Below are positions 15,093 to 23,659 of a stretch of 35,684 nt of DNA, in pieces. The stretch covers positions 1 through 35,684 of the forward strand of contig JAYUHM010000080.1 in the NCBI GenBank assembly GCA_043766985.1, written 5' to 3'. The DNA is from JAAFIP01 sp043766985. Its GTDB lineage: Bacteria > Pseudomonadota > Gammaproteobacteria > Burkholderiales > Burkholderiaceae_C. The notes beneath the pieces were generated by a model that had not been told where the DNA came from, made no database searches, and saw only the letters and a list, made by a program, of their open reading frames with translations. The position numbers and the translations under genes are program-made. Within the stretch, counting starts at the first letter, position 1. Every line of letters begins with the position of its first letter.

Positions 15093-16990
15093 ACCGTAGC
15101 CTTTTCAATCGCCTTCTTCATAGCCTTCGGGTTGGGACTCACATCTCTGGCTCCAGCGCCCGCCTGCGTAGTAGTTAGCAGAAACTTCTGCATATCCCAA
15201 GCGCCCGTGGGGCAGCGCTCGGCGCACAGGCCGCAGTGCAGGCACACGTCTTCGTCTTTCACCATCACGTTGCCGGTTTTCATGGCGGTTGAGACGTACA
15301 AGTCTTGGCTCAGGTTCAGCGCGGGGGCTTTGAGTTGTGTACGCAACTCGCCCTCATCCGCATTGGGCGTGAAGGTGATGCAGTCCATCGGGCAAATGTC
15401 CACGCAGGCATCGCACTCAATGCAGGTCTCGGGCGTGAACACGGTTTGCACATCGCAGTTCAGGCAGCGCCCGGCCTCCTTGAAGGCAGTGGCAGCATCA
15501 AAGCCCAGCTCCACTTCCACACGGATATTGGCCAGCGCCACCTCGGCCTTGGCCCAGGGCACCTTGAAGCGCGCATCGTTCGATGTGTCGTTGTCATACG
15601 CCCACTCGTGGATGCCCATCTTGGCCGACATCAGGTTGGTCATCGGGTCGGGGCGCTGGTTCAGGTCTTCGCCATTCAAATAGCGGTCTATCGACACGGC
15701 CGCCTCATGCCCATGCGCCACAGCGGTGATGATGTTTTTCGGGCCGTAGGCCGAGTCGCCGCCGAAGAACACATGGGGAACGCTGGACTGAAAGCTGGTT
15801 TTGTTCAACACCGGCAAGCCCCATTTGTCAAACTGCACGCCGCTGCTCGACTCAATCCAGGGGAAGGCGTTTTCTTGCCCTACGGCAATCAGCACCGCGT
15901 CGCAGGGCACCAGCACCTCCTGCTCGCCCGTGGGTACCAGGCTGCGCTCGCCCTGCGCGTTGTAGATGGCTTTGACGACTTCAAACTTCATGCCTGTGAG
16001 CTTGCCGTTCACATGTTCAAACGACTTGGGTACATGGAAATTAAGGAAGGGGATGCCCTCGTGCTGCGCGTCTTCTTTCTCCCAGGGCGAGGCCTTCATC
16101 TCGTCAAAGCCGCTGCGCACAATCACCTTCACGTCGCTACCGCCCAGGCGACGCGCCGAGCGGCAGCAGTCCATCGCGGTATTGCCACCGCCGAGCACAA
16201 TCACGCGCTGGCCAATGCTGCTCACATGGCCAAACGACACCGAGGCCAGCCAGTCAATACCGATGTGGATGCTCTCGGTAATTTCCTTGCGCCCAGGCAA
16301 CTGCAAGTCGCGCCCACGCGGCGCGCCGCAGCCTACAAACACGGCATCAAAACCTTCTTTCAATAGCCCCGTCATCGAGTCAATGCGTTGGCCACTGCGA
16401 AACTTCACGCCCAGGTCCAGGATGTAGCCCGTCTCCTCGTCAATCACCGACTCGGGCAAGCGAAATTTCGGAATCTGCGTGCGTATAAATCCCCCCGCCT
16501 TGGCCTCCCCGTCAAACACCGTCACCTCATAGCCCAGTGGTGCCAAGTCGCGCGCCACGGTTAGAGAGGCCGGGCCAGCGCCGACACAGGCAATGCGTTT
16601 GCCATTGGGCGGCGACAATGCGGGCATGCGCTTGGAGACGTCGTCCTTCATGTCGGCCGCCACCCGCTTGAGCCGGCAAATAGCCACCGGCTCGGGCTGC
16701 TCGCCATGGCTCTCTTCCACCCGCGAGCGCCTGCACGCAGGCTCACAAGGCCTATCGCAAGTGCGGCCCAAAATGCCGGGGAACACGTTGGACACCCAGT
16801 TGACCATATAGGCATCGCTGTAGCGGCCCTGGCCGATCAGGCGGATGTACTCAGGCACGGGGGTGTGGGCAGGGCAAGCCCATTGGCAGTCCACTACTTT
16901 GTGGAAGTACGACGGCTGGGCGATATTGGTAGGCAGCAAACCGATCTCCTTAGCCTCTGCGCCGACGCTTGAAACCAAGCCGCAGCCCAT
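15089..16990 (-). CDS. GltD-like FAD/NAD(P) oxidoreductase with terminal 2x[4Fe-4S] domain, electron-transfer subunit
   Basis: The 633-residue product resembles the glutamate synthase small subunit fused to a ferredoxin. The N-terminus has Fe-S cysteines (C35, C39, C78, C82, C86). GAGPASLTVARDLAPLGYEV at about 137 binds FAD, and VIVLGGGNTAMDCCRSARRL binds NAD(P). The C-terminus has two 4Fe-4S motifs: CIECDACVDICP at 523-534 and CLHCGLCAERCP at 583-594. Being first in an operon with korA and korB, it most likely couples 2-oxoacid oxidation to NAD(P). A comparable three-subunit 2-oxoglutarate:NADP oxidoreductase is known from Azoarcus. It is not a true glutamate synthase, since no gltB is present. 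The start codon lacks a clear ribosome binding site, so the N-terminus is uncertain. Confidence 0.87.
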   Translation of the reverse strand: MGCGLVSSVGAEAKEIGLLPTNIAQPSYFHKVVDCQWACPAHTPVPEYIRLIGQGRYSDAYMVNWVSNVFPGILGRTCDRPCEPACRRSRVEESHGEQPEPVAICRLKRVAADMKDDVSKRMPALSPPNGKRIACVGAGPASLTVARDLAPLGYEVTVFDGEAKAGGFIRTQIPKFRLPESVIDEETGYILDLGVKFRSGQRIDSMTGLLKEGFDAVFVGCGAPRGRDLQLPGRKEITESIHIGIDWLASVSFGHVSSIGQRVIVLGGGNTAMDCCRSARRLGGSDVKVIVRSGFDEMKASPWEKEDAQHEGIPFLNFHVPKSFEHVNGKLTGMKFEVVKAIYNAQGERSLVPTGEQEVLVPCDAVLIAVGQENAFPWIESSSGVQFDKWGLPVLNKTSFQSSVPHVFFGGDSAYGPKNIITAVAHGHEAAVSIDRYLNGEDLNQRPDPMTNLMSAKMGIHEWAYDNDTSNDARFKVPWAKAEVALANIRVEVELGFDAATAFKEAGRCLNCDVQTVFTPETCIECDACVDICPMDCITFTPNADEGELRTQLKAPALNLSQDLYVSTAMKTGNVMVKDEDVCLHCGLCAERCPTGAWDMQKFLLTTTQAGAGARDVSPNPKAMKKAIEKATV

Positions 16991-17049
16991 GAGTAAAGGC
17001 AGTCTACGTCTGCATGGCCTGGCGGCGTAAGCGGGGAAGTCCCAGAGTG

Positions 17050-17065
17050 TGTCGCTTATGCGACA
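17050..17065. promoter_or_regulatory. Palindromic operator candidate between the divergent oxidoreductase and sugar operons
   Basis: TGTCGC-TTAT-GCGACA is an exact inverted repeat with 6-bp arms. It lies 60 bp upstream of the flavoprotein start (minus strand) and 77 bp upstream of the SDR start (plus strand). A TATAAA follows at 17089-17094. The arrangement fits a regulator site serving one or both operons; the regulator is not in the window. Confidence 0.4.
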
Positions 17066-17141
17066 TTAAGTGTTTTTAAAGGTATTCCTATAAACTGGTG
17101 TGGGTGGATCAACCCCATTGCACTATCTGAAGGACCTACAC

Positions 17142-17918
17142 ATGCCTGCTTCCCCATCATTGGCACAGTACCCCAGTTTGCGCGGTCAGCGCGTCTTCGT
17201 TACGGGGGGTGGAACCGGTATCGGCGCGGCTATCGTTGCGGCCTTTGCTGAACAAGGTGCGCAGGTGGCTTTTGTAGACATGGCCGAGCCAGAAAGCGCC
17301 GCTTTGACGCAGCGCTTGGCCGCTGACGGGCACCCAAAGCCGTGGTGGCGTGTTTGCGACGTGAGAGACGTTGCCGCCTTGCAAGCGGCCATCGCGGAGG
17401 CTTGCAAAGACCTGGGCGACTTTTCCACATTGGTCAATAACGTGGCGCGGGATGACCGCCACACCTTGGAGTCGGTGACGCCAGAATATTGGGATGAGCG
17501 GATGGCGGTTAACCAACGGCCCGCATTTTTTGCAGTCCAGTCTGTTGTACCGGGCATGCGCCGTTTGGGGGGTGGGTCCATCGTCAACATTGGCTCCACC
17601 GGTTGGCAAAACAAGGACAGCGAATACCCTTGCTATGCAATTGCCAAGTCATCGGTGAACGGACTAACGCGGGGGCTGGCTGGCAATCTTGGTAAGGATC
17701 GCATTCGCGTTAACACCGTGTCGCCCGGTTGGGTCATGACGGAGCGCCAGATCAAGCTGTGGCTCAACGCGGAGGGCGAAGAACGGATCAAACGTCACCA
17801 ATGCCTGCCCGATAAATTGCAGCCGTCAGACGTTGCACGCATGGTCCTGTTTCTAGCGTCTGATGATGCGGCAATGTGCAGCGCGCAAGAATTCAAGGTG
17901 GACGCTGGTTGGAATTAA
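17142..17918 (+). CDS. SDR dehydrogenase, D-xylose 1-dehydrogenase-like
   Basis: The 258-residue protein starts at ATG 17142 behind GAAGGA. It has the SDR cofactor motif TGGGTGIG, an NNVA variant of NNAG, and the catalytic residues Ser in NIGSTGW and YAIAK (Tyr-x-x-x-Lys). It resembles Caulobacter xylose dehydrogenase along its length: DDRHTLESVTPEYWDERMAV, the MRRLGGGSIVNIGS region, and the C-terminus LFLASDDAAMC...DAGWN. That enzyme oxidises D-xylose to xylonolactone with NAD. The gene is first in a run with a ChvE-like sugar-binding protein and its ABC transporter, so a role in the first oxidative step on an imported pentose or hexose is likely. Arabinose or galactose are possible alternative substrates. 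Confidence 0.82.
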   Translation: MPASPSLAQYPSLRGQRVFVTGGGTGIGAAIVAAFAEQGAQVAFVDMAEPESAALTQRLAADGHPKPWWRVCDVRDVAALQAAIAEACKDLGDFSTLVNNVARDDRHTLESVTPEYWDERMAVNQRPAFFAVQSVVPGMRRLGGGSIVNIGSTGWQNKDSEYPCYAIAKSSVNGLTRGLAGNLGKDRIRVNTVSPGWVMTERQIKLWLNAEGEERIKRHQCLPDKLQPSDVARMVLFLASDDAAMCSAQEFKVDAGWN

Positions 17919-18019
17919 ACATCTCAACACATTAAAAAAATTCATGCACAGATTGGGTGCGGGTTTATCCTGATTCGTAATGAGGCATCCCAAGCGAAGC
18001 TGTCGCACTTGGACATTGT

Positions 18020-18047
18020 TTGACAAATCCATGCTGGCAAATACCTG
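18020..18047 (+). promoter_or_regulatory. Candidate promoter before the sugar-binding protein gene
   Basis: An exact TTGACA at 18020-18025 is followed after 16 bp by a weak TACCTG, about 57 bp before the GTG start of the chvE-like gene. The 185-bp gap after the dehydrogenase gene makes an internal promoter plausible. Confidence 0.35.
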
Positions 18048-18103
18048 AGCACTATTTTGCGCAGGTGTTTTAAATTGGTTGCACTCTACTTTGGAGATAG
18101 ACA

Positions 18104-19183
18104 GTGAAAGCACGCAGATCAACACTCAAAGCCTTGGCCGCTGGTTTGGCATTAGGGCTCACTTTTGGCGCTCCTGTTGCCCATGCGCAAGACAAAGGCA
18201 CCGTGGGTGTAGCGATGCCAACCAAAACCTCCACCCGCTGGGTGAGTGACGGCAACAGCATGGTGGCCGCTTTGGCTGCCAAGGGCTACAAGGCCGATCT
18301 GCAATACGCTGACGACGACATCCCCAACCAGCTGGCGCAGGTCGAGAACATGATCACCAAGGGCGTGAAGGTATTGGTGATTGCCGCCATTGACGGCACT
18401 ACCTTGTCTAACGCGCTGCAAAAAGCGGCTGACAAGGGCATTAAGGTCGTCGCTTACGACCGCCTGATAGTCGGCAGCAAAAACGTCGACTACTACGCCA
18501 CGTTTGACAACTTCCAGGTGGGCGTGCTGCAAGCACAGTCACTGGAAAAAGCGTTGGGTTTGAAAGAAGGCAAAGGCCCGTTCAACATCGAACTGTTCGG
18601 CGGCTCGGCAGACGACAACAACGCATTCTTCTTCTACGACGGCGCCATGTCGGTGCTAGACCCATACATTAAAATCGGCAAACTGGTGGTGCAAAGCAAG
18701 CAGACGGGCATGAACAAGGTGTCTACCCTGCGCTGGGACGGCGCAGTGGCCCAGGCGCGCATGGACAACTTGCTGAGTGCCTATTACGGTAAGGCCAAGG
18801 TGCATGCGGTGCTGTCGCCCTACGACGGCTTGAGCATCGGCATTTTGTCGTCCCTCAAAGGCGTGGGCTACGGCAGCGCTGGCCAGCCCTTCCCGTTTGT
18901 GAGCGGGCAAGATGCCGAGGTGCCGTCGGTCAAGTCCATCATCCGCAAAGAGCAGTATTCCACCGTCTTCAAAGACACCCGCGAGCTGGCCAAGGTAACG
19001 GCCAATATGGTGGACGCCATGCTGAGCGGTAAAAAAGTAGAGACTAACGACACCAAGACCTATAACAACAAGGTCAAGGTGGTGCCGTCTTATTTGCTCA
19101 AGCCTGTGAGCGTAGACCTGTCCAACTACAAGCAGGTGCTGGTTGGAAGCGGCTACATCAAGGAAGAGCAGCTCGCCAAGTAA
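18104..19183 (+). CDS. chvE: Periplasmic multiple-sugar-binding protein, ChvE-like
   Basis: The 359-residue protein begins at a GTG behind GGAGA and has a signal peptide ending AHAQ. The mature protein matches Agrobacterium ChvE closely by eye: VGVAMPTKTSTRW, LQYADDDIPNQLAQVENMIT, YYATFDNFQVGVLQAQSLE, FNIELFGGSADDNNAFFFYD, LSPYDGLSIGILSSLKGVGY, and VVPSYLLKPV near the end. ChvE is a type I periplasmic binding protein for glucose, galactose, arabinose and xylose, feeding the GguAB transporter. In Agrobacterium it also signals to VirA, a partner absent here. A strong terminator follows the gene, so the binding protein is probably made in excess over the transporter. Confidence 0.9.
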   Translation: MKARRSTLKALAAGLALGLTFGAPVAHAQDKGTVGVAMPTKTSTRWVSDGNSMVAALAAKGYKADLQYADDDIPNQLAQVENMITKGVKVLVIAAIDGTTLSNALQKAADKGIKVVAYDRLIVGSKNVDYYATFDNFQVGVLQAQSLEKALGLKEGKGPFNIELFGGSADDNNAFFFYDGAMSVLDPYIKIGKLVVQSKQTGMNKVSTLRWDGAVAQARMDNLLSAYYGKAKVHAVLSPYDGLSIGILSSLKGVGYGSAGQPFPFVSGQDAEVPSVKSIIRKEQYSTVFKDTRELAKVTANMVDAMLSGKKVETNDTKTYNNKVKVVPSYLLKPVSVDLSNYKQVLVGSGYIKEEQLAK

Positions 19184-19204
19184 TTGCGCCAAGCTGGCGG
19201 TGAC

Positions 19205-19236
19205 AGGCCCTGTGCCGCAATGCGCAGGGCCTTTTT
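19205..19236 (+). terminator. Rho-independent terminator/attenuator between chvE and gguA
   Basis: AGGCCCTG and CAGGGCCT form an 8-bp GC-rich stem, extended by further pairs toward a CGCAAT loop, and are followed by TTTT. It lies 22 bp after the binding-protein stop and 41 bp before the ATPase start. It should reduce read-through and so set the ratio of binding protein to transporter. Confidence 0.8.
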
Positions 19237-19276
19237 ACTTTCTAATACTGGTCAAGATAGTTATAGTGGCGAGAAC

Positions 19277-20809
19277 ATGACGAATCCCATTTTGGAAATG
19301 CGCGGCATCAGCAAGGCCTTTCATAGCGTGAAGGCTTTGAGCGAGGTGAGCCTGGCTGTGCAAGCGGGCGAGATACACGCCGTTGTGGGAGAGAACGGTG
19401 CTGGCAAGTCCACACTGATGAAAGTACTAAGCGGCGTCTATCCCTATGGCGACTACCAAGGCAGCATTCATTTCCTCGGCAAAGAATGCAAGTTCAAGGG
19501 CATTTCTGACAGCGAAAAGCTGGGCATCATCATCATCCACCAAGAGCTGGCACTGGTGCCCTTATTGTCAATTGCCGAAAATATTTTTCTGGGCAATGAG
19601 CAAGCTATCCGCGGCGTGATTGACTGGTCGGCCTCGTTTGAAAAAACGCAGGCTTTACTGAAAAAAGTGGGCTTGAATGAATCGCCCGCCACCTTGATCA
19701 CCAACCTGGGTGTGGGCAAACAGCAGCTGATTGAAATTGCCAAGGCGCTGTCCAAAGAGGTCAAACTGCTGATACTGGACGAACCCACCGCCAGCCTGAA
19801 CGAAACCGACAGCGATGCATTGCTGGAGTTGCTGCTGGAGTTGAAGCACCACGGCATTGCCTGCATTTTGATCTCGCACAAGCTCAACGAAATTGCCAAG
19901 GTGGCCGACACCATCACCGTGCTGCGTGACGGCGCTACCGTGGCGTCGCTGGACTGCCACGCAGAGGCCATCAGCGAAGACCGCGTTATCAAACACATGG
20001 TAGGCCGCGAGATGGCCGACCGCTACCCCAAGCGCACACCGAACATTGGCGAGACAGTGTTTGAGGTGAAAAACTGGCAGGTGCACCATGAGCTGCATGC
20101 GGACCGCCAAGTGATCAAGGGCATTGACCTGCACATTAAACGCGGCGAGATTGTGGGCATTGCAGGCCTGATGGGCGCGGGCCGTACCGAGCTGGCGATG
20201 AGCATTTTTGGCTGCAGCTATGGCCAGGGCATCAGCGGCCAGGTGCTGTTGCATGGCAAGGCCATTGACACCAGCACGGTGCAAAAAGCCATTGACCATG
20301 CAATAGCCTACGTGACCGAAGACCGCAAGGGCTACGGCCTGGTGCTTCAGGAGACCATCGCCTGGAACACCACCTTGGCCAACCTGGCGGCTGTGTCCCG
20401 CCACGGCGTGATAGACGAGGGCCGCGAGTTTGGCGTGGCCGAGGAATACCGCCGCAAGCTCAATATTCGCAGCCCCGACGTGTTTGCCCGTACCGTCAAC
20501 CTGTCGGGCGGCAACCAGCAAAAAGTGGTACTGGGTAAATGGCTGTTTTCCAACCCCGAGGTGCTGATACTGGACGAGCCCACACGCGGCATTGACGTGG
20601 GGGCCAAGTACGAGATTTACACCATCATTGCGCAGCTGGCCGCCGAGGGCAAATGTGTGCTGATGATCTCGTCAGAGATGCCCGAACTGCTAGGCATGTG
20701 CGACCGCATTTGTGTGCTGAATGCAGGCCGCTTTGTGGCGGAATTTTCAGCGGCCGAGGCCACCCAGGAAAAAATCATGCGATCTATCGTGACATCGGGA
20801 GGCAATTGA
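19277..20809 (+). CDS. gguA: Sugar ABC transporter ATPase with two ABC domains, GguA-like
   Basis: The 510-residue protein starts at ATG 19277; the longer frame from 19184 would run through the terminator. The first ABC domain has Walker A GENGAGKST (38-46), a degenerate signature LGVGKQQLIEIAKALS and Walker B LLILDEPTAS. The second half has a degenerate Walker A (GLMGAGRTEL), a good signature LSGGNQQKVVLGKWL and LILDEPTRGIDVGAKYEIY. This is the arrangement of the sugar importers of the RbsA/XylG/GguA group. It energises uptake of the sugars bound by the ChvE-like protein at the inner membrane. The permease gene begins 1 bp after its stop codon. Confidence 0.9.
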   Translation: MTNPILEMRGISKAFHSVKALSEVSLAVQAGEIHAVVGENGAGKSTLMKVLSGVYPYGDYQGSIHFLGKECKFKGISDSEKLGIIIIHQELALVPLLSIAENIFLGNEQAIRGVIDWSASFEKTQALLKKVGLNESPATLITNLGVGKQQLIEIAKALSKEVKLLILDEPTASLNETDSDALLELLLELKHHGIACILISHKLNEIAKVADTITVLRDGATVASLDCHAEAISEDRVIKHMVGREMADRYPKRTPNIGETVFEVKNWQVHHELHADRQVIKGIDLHIKRGEIVGIAGLMGAGRTELAMSIFGCSYGQGISGQVLLHGKAIDTSTVQKAIDHAIAYVTEDRKGYGLVLQETIAWNTTLANLAAVSRHGVIDEGREFGVAEEYRRKLNIRSPDVFARTVNLSGGNQQKVVLGKWLFSNPEVLILDEPTRGIDVGAKYEIYTIIAQLAAEGKCVLMISSEMPELLGMCDRICVLNAGRFVAEFSAAEATQEKIMRSIVTSGGN

Positions 20810-20810
20810 C

Positions 20811-21974
20811 ATGGCAACAGCATCTGGCGTGGGCTTTTTGAAGAACAACCTGCGTGAATATGGCTTGCTGATCTCGCTCATCGCCATCATGGTGTTTTTT
20901 CAGGTAATGACCGACGGCACACTGTTCCAGCCGCTGAACCTGACCAATCTGATTTTGCAAAACAGCTACATCATCGTTATGGCGCTGGGCATGCTGCTGG
21001 TGATTGTGGCGGGGCATATTGACCTGTCGGTGGGCTCCGTGAGTGGCTTTATTGGCGGTGTGGCTGCGGTGTTGATGGTCAATTACGACGTGCATTTTGC
21101 GCTGGCGAGCATCATCTGCCTGGTCTTGGGCGGTGTCATCGGTGCCGCGCAGGGCTACTGGGTGGCGTTCCACAAAATACCGTCGTTTATCGTCACCTTG
21201 GCGGGTATGCTGGTGTTCAAAGGCTTGGCGTTGGCGGTGTTGCAGGGCTCTTCCGTAGGCCCTTTCCCTGCCGAATTTCAGTTGCTCAGCACGGGCTTTA
21301 TCCCTGACCCATTTGCGGGTGAAGCCCTGCGCATTACCTCGTTGATTGCCGGGCTGTTGATGGCGGTGGGGCTGTTGGTGGTCAAGGTGCGTGGCCGTGC
21401 AGACCGCATCAGGCATGGCATGGACAATGAACCCATGGTGTTCTTCGCATTGAAGAACCTGGTCTTCGCCGCCATGATTGCGGCCTTCAGCTATCTGCTG
21501 TCATCCTACAAGGGCCTGCCCAATGTGCTGATCGTCATGCTCCTCTTGATGTTGGTGTATGACTTTGTCACTTCTAAAACCACCGTAGGCAGACGCATCT
21601 ACGCACTGGGTGGCAACGAGAAGGCGGCGCGCCTGTCGGGCATTAAAACCGAGCGGCTGACGTTTTATACCTTCATCAACATGGGCGTGCTGGCTGCGCT
21701 GGCGGGGCTGATTTTTGCGGCCCGCCTGAACACCGCCACACCCAAAGCGGGCCTGGGTTTTGAGCTGGACGTGATTGCCGCCTGCTTTATCGGCGGCGCG
21801 TCGGCCTCGGGCGGCGTGGGCAAGGTACTGGGCGCGGTGATCGGCGCGTTCATCATGGGGGTGATGAACAACGGCATGTCGATCATGGGTATTGGCATTG
21901 ACTACCAGCAGGTCATCAAGGGGCTGGTGCTGTTGGCGGCGGTGGTGGTGGATGTGTACAACAAAAACAAATGA
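20811..21974 (+). CDS. gguB: Sugar ABC transporter permease, GguB-like
   Basis: The 387-residue membrane protein has about ten hydrophobic segments and the BPD_transp_2 layout of the RbsC/XylH/GguB group. Recognisable segments are NSYIIVMALGMLLVIVAGHI, DLSVGSVSGFIGG, the coupling-loop-like IPSFIVTLAGMLVFKG, TTVGRRIYALGGNEKAARLS, and FIGGASASGGVGKVLGAVIG near the C-terminus. The start follows GGGAGG at good spacing. It ends the sugar operon and converges on the GlcG/HbpS-like gene 12 bp away. The size of about 390 residues and the insertion after the middle of the protein fit GguB/XylH rather than RbsC. Confidence 0.9.
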   Translation: MATASGVGFLKNNLREYGLLISLIAIMVFFQVMTDGTLFQPLNLTNLILQNSYIIVMALGMLLVIVAGHIDLSVGSVSGFIGGVAAVLMVNYDVHFALASIICLVLGGVIGAAQGYWVAFHKIPSFIVTLAGMLVFKGLALAVLQGSSVGPFPAEFQLLSTGFIPDPFAGEALRITSLIAGLLMAVGLLVVKVRGRADRIRHGMDNEPMVFFALKNLVFAAMIAAFSYLLSSYKGLPNVLIVMLLLMLVYDFVTSKTTVGRRIYALGGNEKAARLSGIKTERLTFYTFINMGVLAALAGLIFAARLNTATPKAGLGFELDVIAACFIGGASASGGVGKVLGAVIGAFIMGVMNNGMSIMGIGIDYQQVIKGLVLLAAVVVDVYNKNK

Positions 21975-21986
21975 GCTGGCAGTAGC

Positions 21987-22412
21987 TTAACCGTGCGCAA
22001 GACCTGCGGCTTCTACACCAGCCATGCAAATGGCCTCGTCTTCATCACCCGTACCGCCACTGGCACCCGCCGCGCCCAGAACATTGCCGGCGGCGTCTTT
22101 GATCAGCACGGCACCGGGTTGCGGTAAAAACTTGCCCTGCGCCGTAGCTGCCAGCGCTACAAAAAAGTTCGGGTTATCTTTGGCGCGCTGCGCCAGCGCG
22201 CGGCTAGAGCAGCCAAAACCAATGGCGCCCCAAGCCTTGCCCTGCGCAATCTCAAAGCGAAACATGCTGGCGCCGTCCTCGCGCGCAAAGGCCTTGAGGT
22301 TGCCGCCCTCGTCCAGCACCACAACACCCATGGGTTTGTAGCCCGCCTCGCGGGATTTGGCCAAGGCGGCGGTGACGATGTGGGTGGCTTGCGCCAGTGT
22401 CAATGTAGTCAT
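21987..22412 (-). CDS. GlcG/HbpS (DUF336) family protein
   Basis: The 141-residue protein has the GlcG/HbpS fold sequence: LTLAQATHIVTAALAKSREA, GVVVLDEGGNLKAFAREDGA, then LPQPGAVLIKDAAGNVLGAA and GASGGTGDEDEAICMAGVEA at the C-terminus. Members bind haem or small molecules in some bacteria or sit in glycolate and aromatic catabolic operons; none of these roles is proven here. No signal peptide is present, so it is probably cytoplasmic. The Bug receptor gene ends nowhere near overlapping it: the receptor stop lies 75 bp upstream of this gene's start on the same strand, so they may be co-transcribed. Confidence 0.87.
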   Translation of the reverse strand: MTTLTLAQATHIVTAALAKSREAGYKPMGVVVLDEGGNLKAFAREDGASMFRFEIAQGKAWGAIGFGCSSRALAQRAKDNPNFFVALAATAQGKFLPQPGAVLIKDAAGNVLGAAGASGGTGDEDEAICMAGVEAAGLAHG

Positions 22413-22487
22413 AGTATTTTTTGGTCGAATTTGAATGGTTTAGCGCGTTGGCGCAGATGCCATACGCGTGCTGTGTGCACGAACTAG

Positions 22488-23498
22488 TTACTCCGGCAGG
22501 ATATTGCCTTCACGGATCACCTTGGCCCATTTGGCCACTTCTTCCCGCAAAGCCACCGTGGTTTCCTCCGGCGTGGTGTAGGTAGCAAACACGCCCTGCG
22601 CCAGCATCGAGTCTTTCACGTCTTGTTGGCTCAAGATGGATTTGAGCGCCGCATTGAGTTTGGCAACAATCGGTGCCGGTGTGCCCGCAGGCGCCGCAAT
22701 GCCAAACATGGAGCTGACTTCAAAACCCTTTAAGCCCGCTTCGGTAGCCGTAGGCACCTCGGGCAGTGTCGGCACGCGCTCTTTGGTGGCCGATGCCAGC
22801 GGACGCAACTTGCCTGCCTTGATGTGCGCTTGCGCCGAGGGTGCGGTCTCGATCATCGAGTTAACTTGCCCGCCAATCAGGTCGGTCATGGCCGGGCCCG
22901 AGCCTTTGTAGGGAACGTGCAGCATTTGCACGCCCGCCACGCGCTGGAACATCTCTGCCGCCAAATGCTGGGGCGAGTCGTTGCCAGACGAGGCCACACT
23001 CATGGTGCCGGGCTTGGACTTAACCAGGGCAATAAACTCGGCCAGTGTATTGGCCTTGACAGACGGATGCACCACAAACACCAGGGGTACGGTGCCTACC
23101 ATCGCGATAGGCGCAAAGCTTTTCTCCATATCAAAACTGACCGACTTTTTGTTCAACACCGAGCTGATCGAATGGCTGGTCATCGCACCCATCAGCAGGG
23201 TGTAGCCGTCTGGCGCTGCGCTGGCTACTGCCGCCGCGCCAATGCTGCCCGCCGCACCACCCCGGTTGTCCACAATCACTTGCTGGTTCAGCGCCACAGA
23301 CAGCTTTTGCGCCATCACCCGGCCAATCACATCGGTGGCACCGGCTGGTGGATAAGGCACGATCAGTTTAATGGGCTTGTTGGGGTAATCCTGCGCCATG
23401 ACCGGCACAGCTAGAGCCCATACCGCTGTGGCAGCCAGGCCGGTCACGAGTGCGCGTTTAAGTTGCGATACTTTCGCGGGGGTGCAGTGCAATGTCAA
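22488..23498 (-). CDS. Bug/TctC-family periplasmic solute receptor
   Basis: The 336-residue protein starts at TTG 23498 with GAGGAGA just upstream, which decides the start. It has a signal peptide ending PVMAQ and the full Bug fold: YPNKPIKLIVPYPPAGATDV, GAAGSIGAAAVASAAPDGYT, MLHVPYKGSGPAMTDLIGGQ, and the C-terminal PEETTVALREEVAKW. Bug proteins bind carboxylates in the periplasm, and many work without an obvious transporter alongside, as here. The ligand is unknown. It is an orphan receptor, typical of Comamonadaceae and Bordetella relatives. The decayed remnant at 718-1084 belongs to the same family. Confidence 0.92.
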   Translation of the reverse strand: MTLHCTPAKVSQLKRALVTGLAATAVWALAVPVMAQDYPNKPIKLIVPYPPAGATDVIGRVMAQKLSVALNQQVIVDNRGGAAGSIGAAAVASAAPDGYTLLMGAMTSHSISSVLNKKSVSFDMEKSFAPIAMVGTVPLVFVVHPSVKANTLAEFIALVKSKPGTMSVASSGNDSPQHLAAEMFQRVAGVQMLHVPYKGSGPAMTDLIGGQVNSMIETAPSAQAHIKAGKLRPLASATKERVPTLPEVPTATEAGLKGFEVSSMFGIAAPAGTPAPIVAKLNAALKSILSQQDVKDSMLAQGVFATYTTPEETTVALREEVAKWAKVIREGNILPE

Positions 23499-23659
23499 TC
23501 TAGTCTCCTCATGTGTTTAGATGGTTAGCGCAAAGAACACGTTGCTTGTATATGTGTGTTTGCTGCAGTATGAAGCTGTGGGATTTATTGTCAATCACCT
23601 GCTTGACAACGGCCACGTTATTGCAAGCTCACCTTGTCTAATTGCGTTAAGCTATTTAC

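Noticed and set aside
15305..16366. A 353-codon ORF on the plus strand
   Set aside because: It is antisense to the GltD-like gene, has no recognisable domain and shows the composition of a shadow frame.
15089..16990. Annotation as glutamate synthase small subunit (gltD)
   Set aside because: No gltB is nearby and the extra 4Fe-4S domain and coupling to korA/korB argue for an oxidoreductase subunit.
19655..20521. A 288-codon ORF on the minus strand
   Set aside because: It is antisense to gguA, whose Walker motifs are certain.
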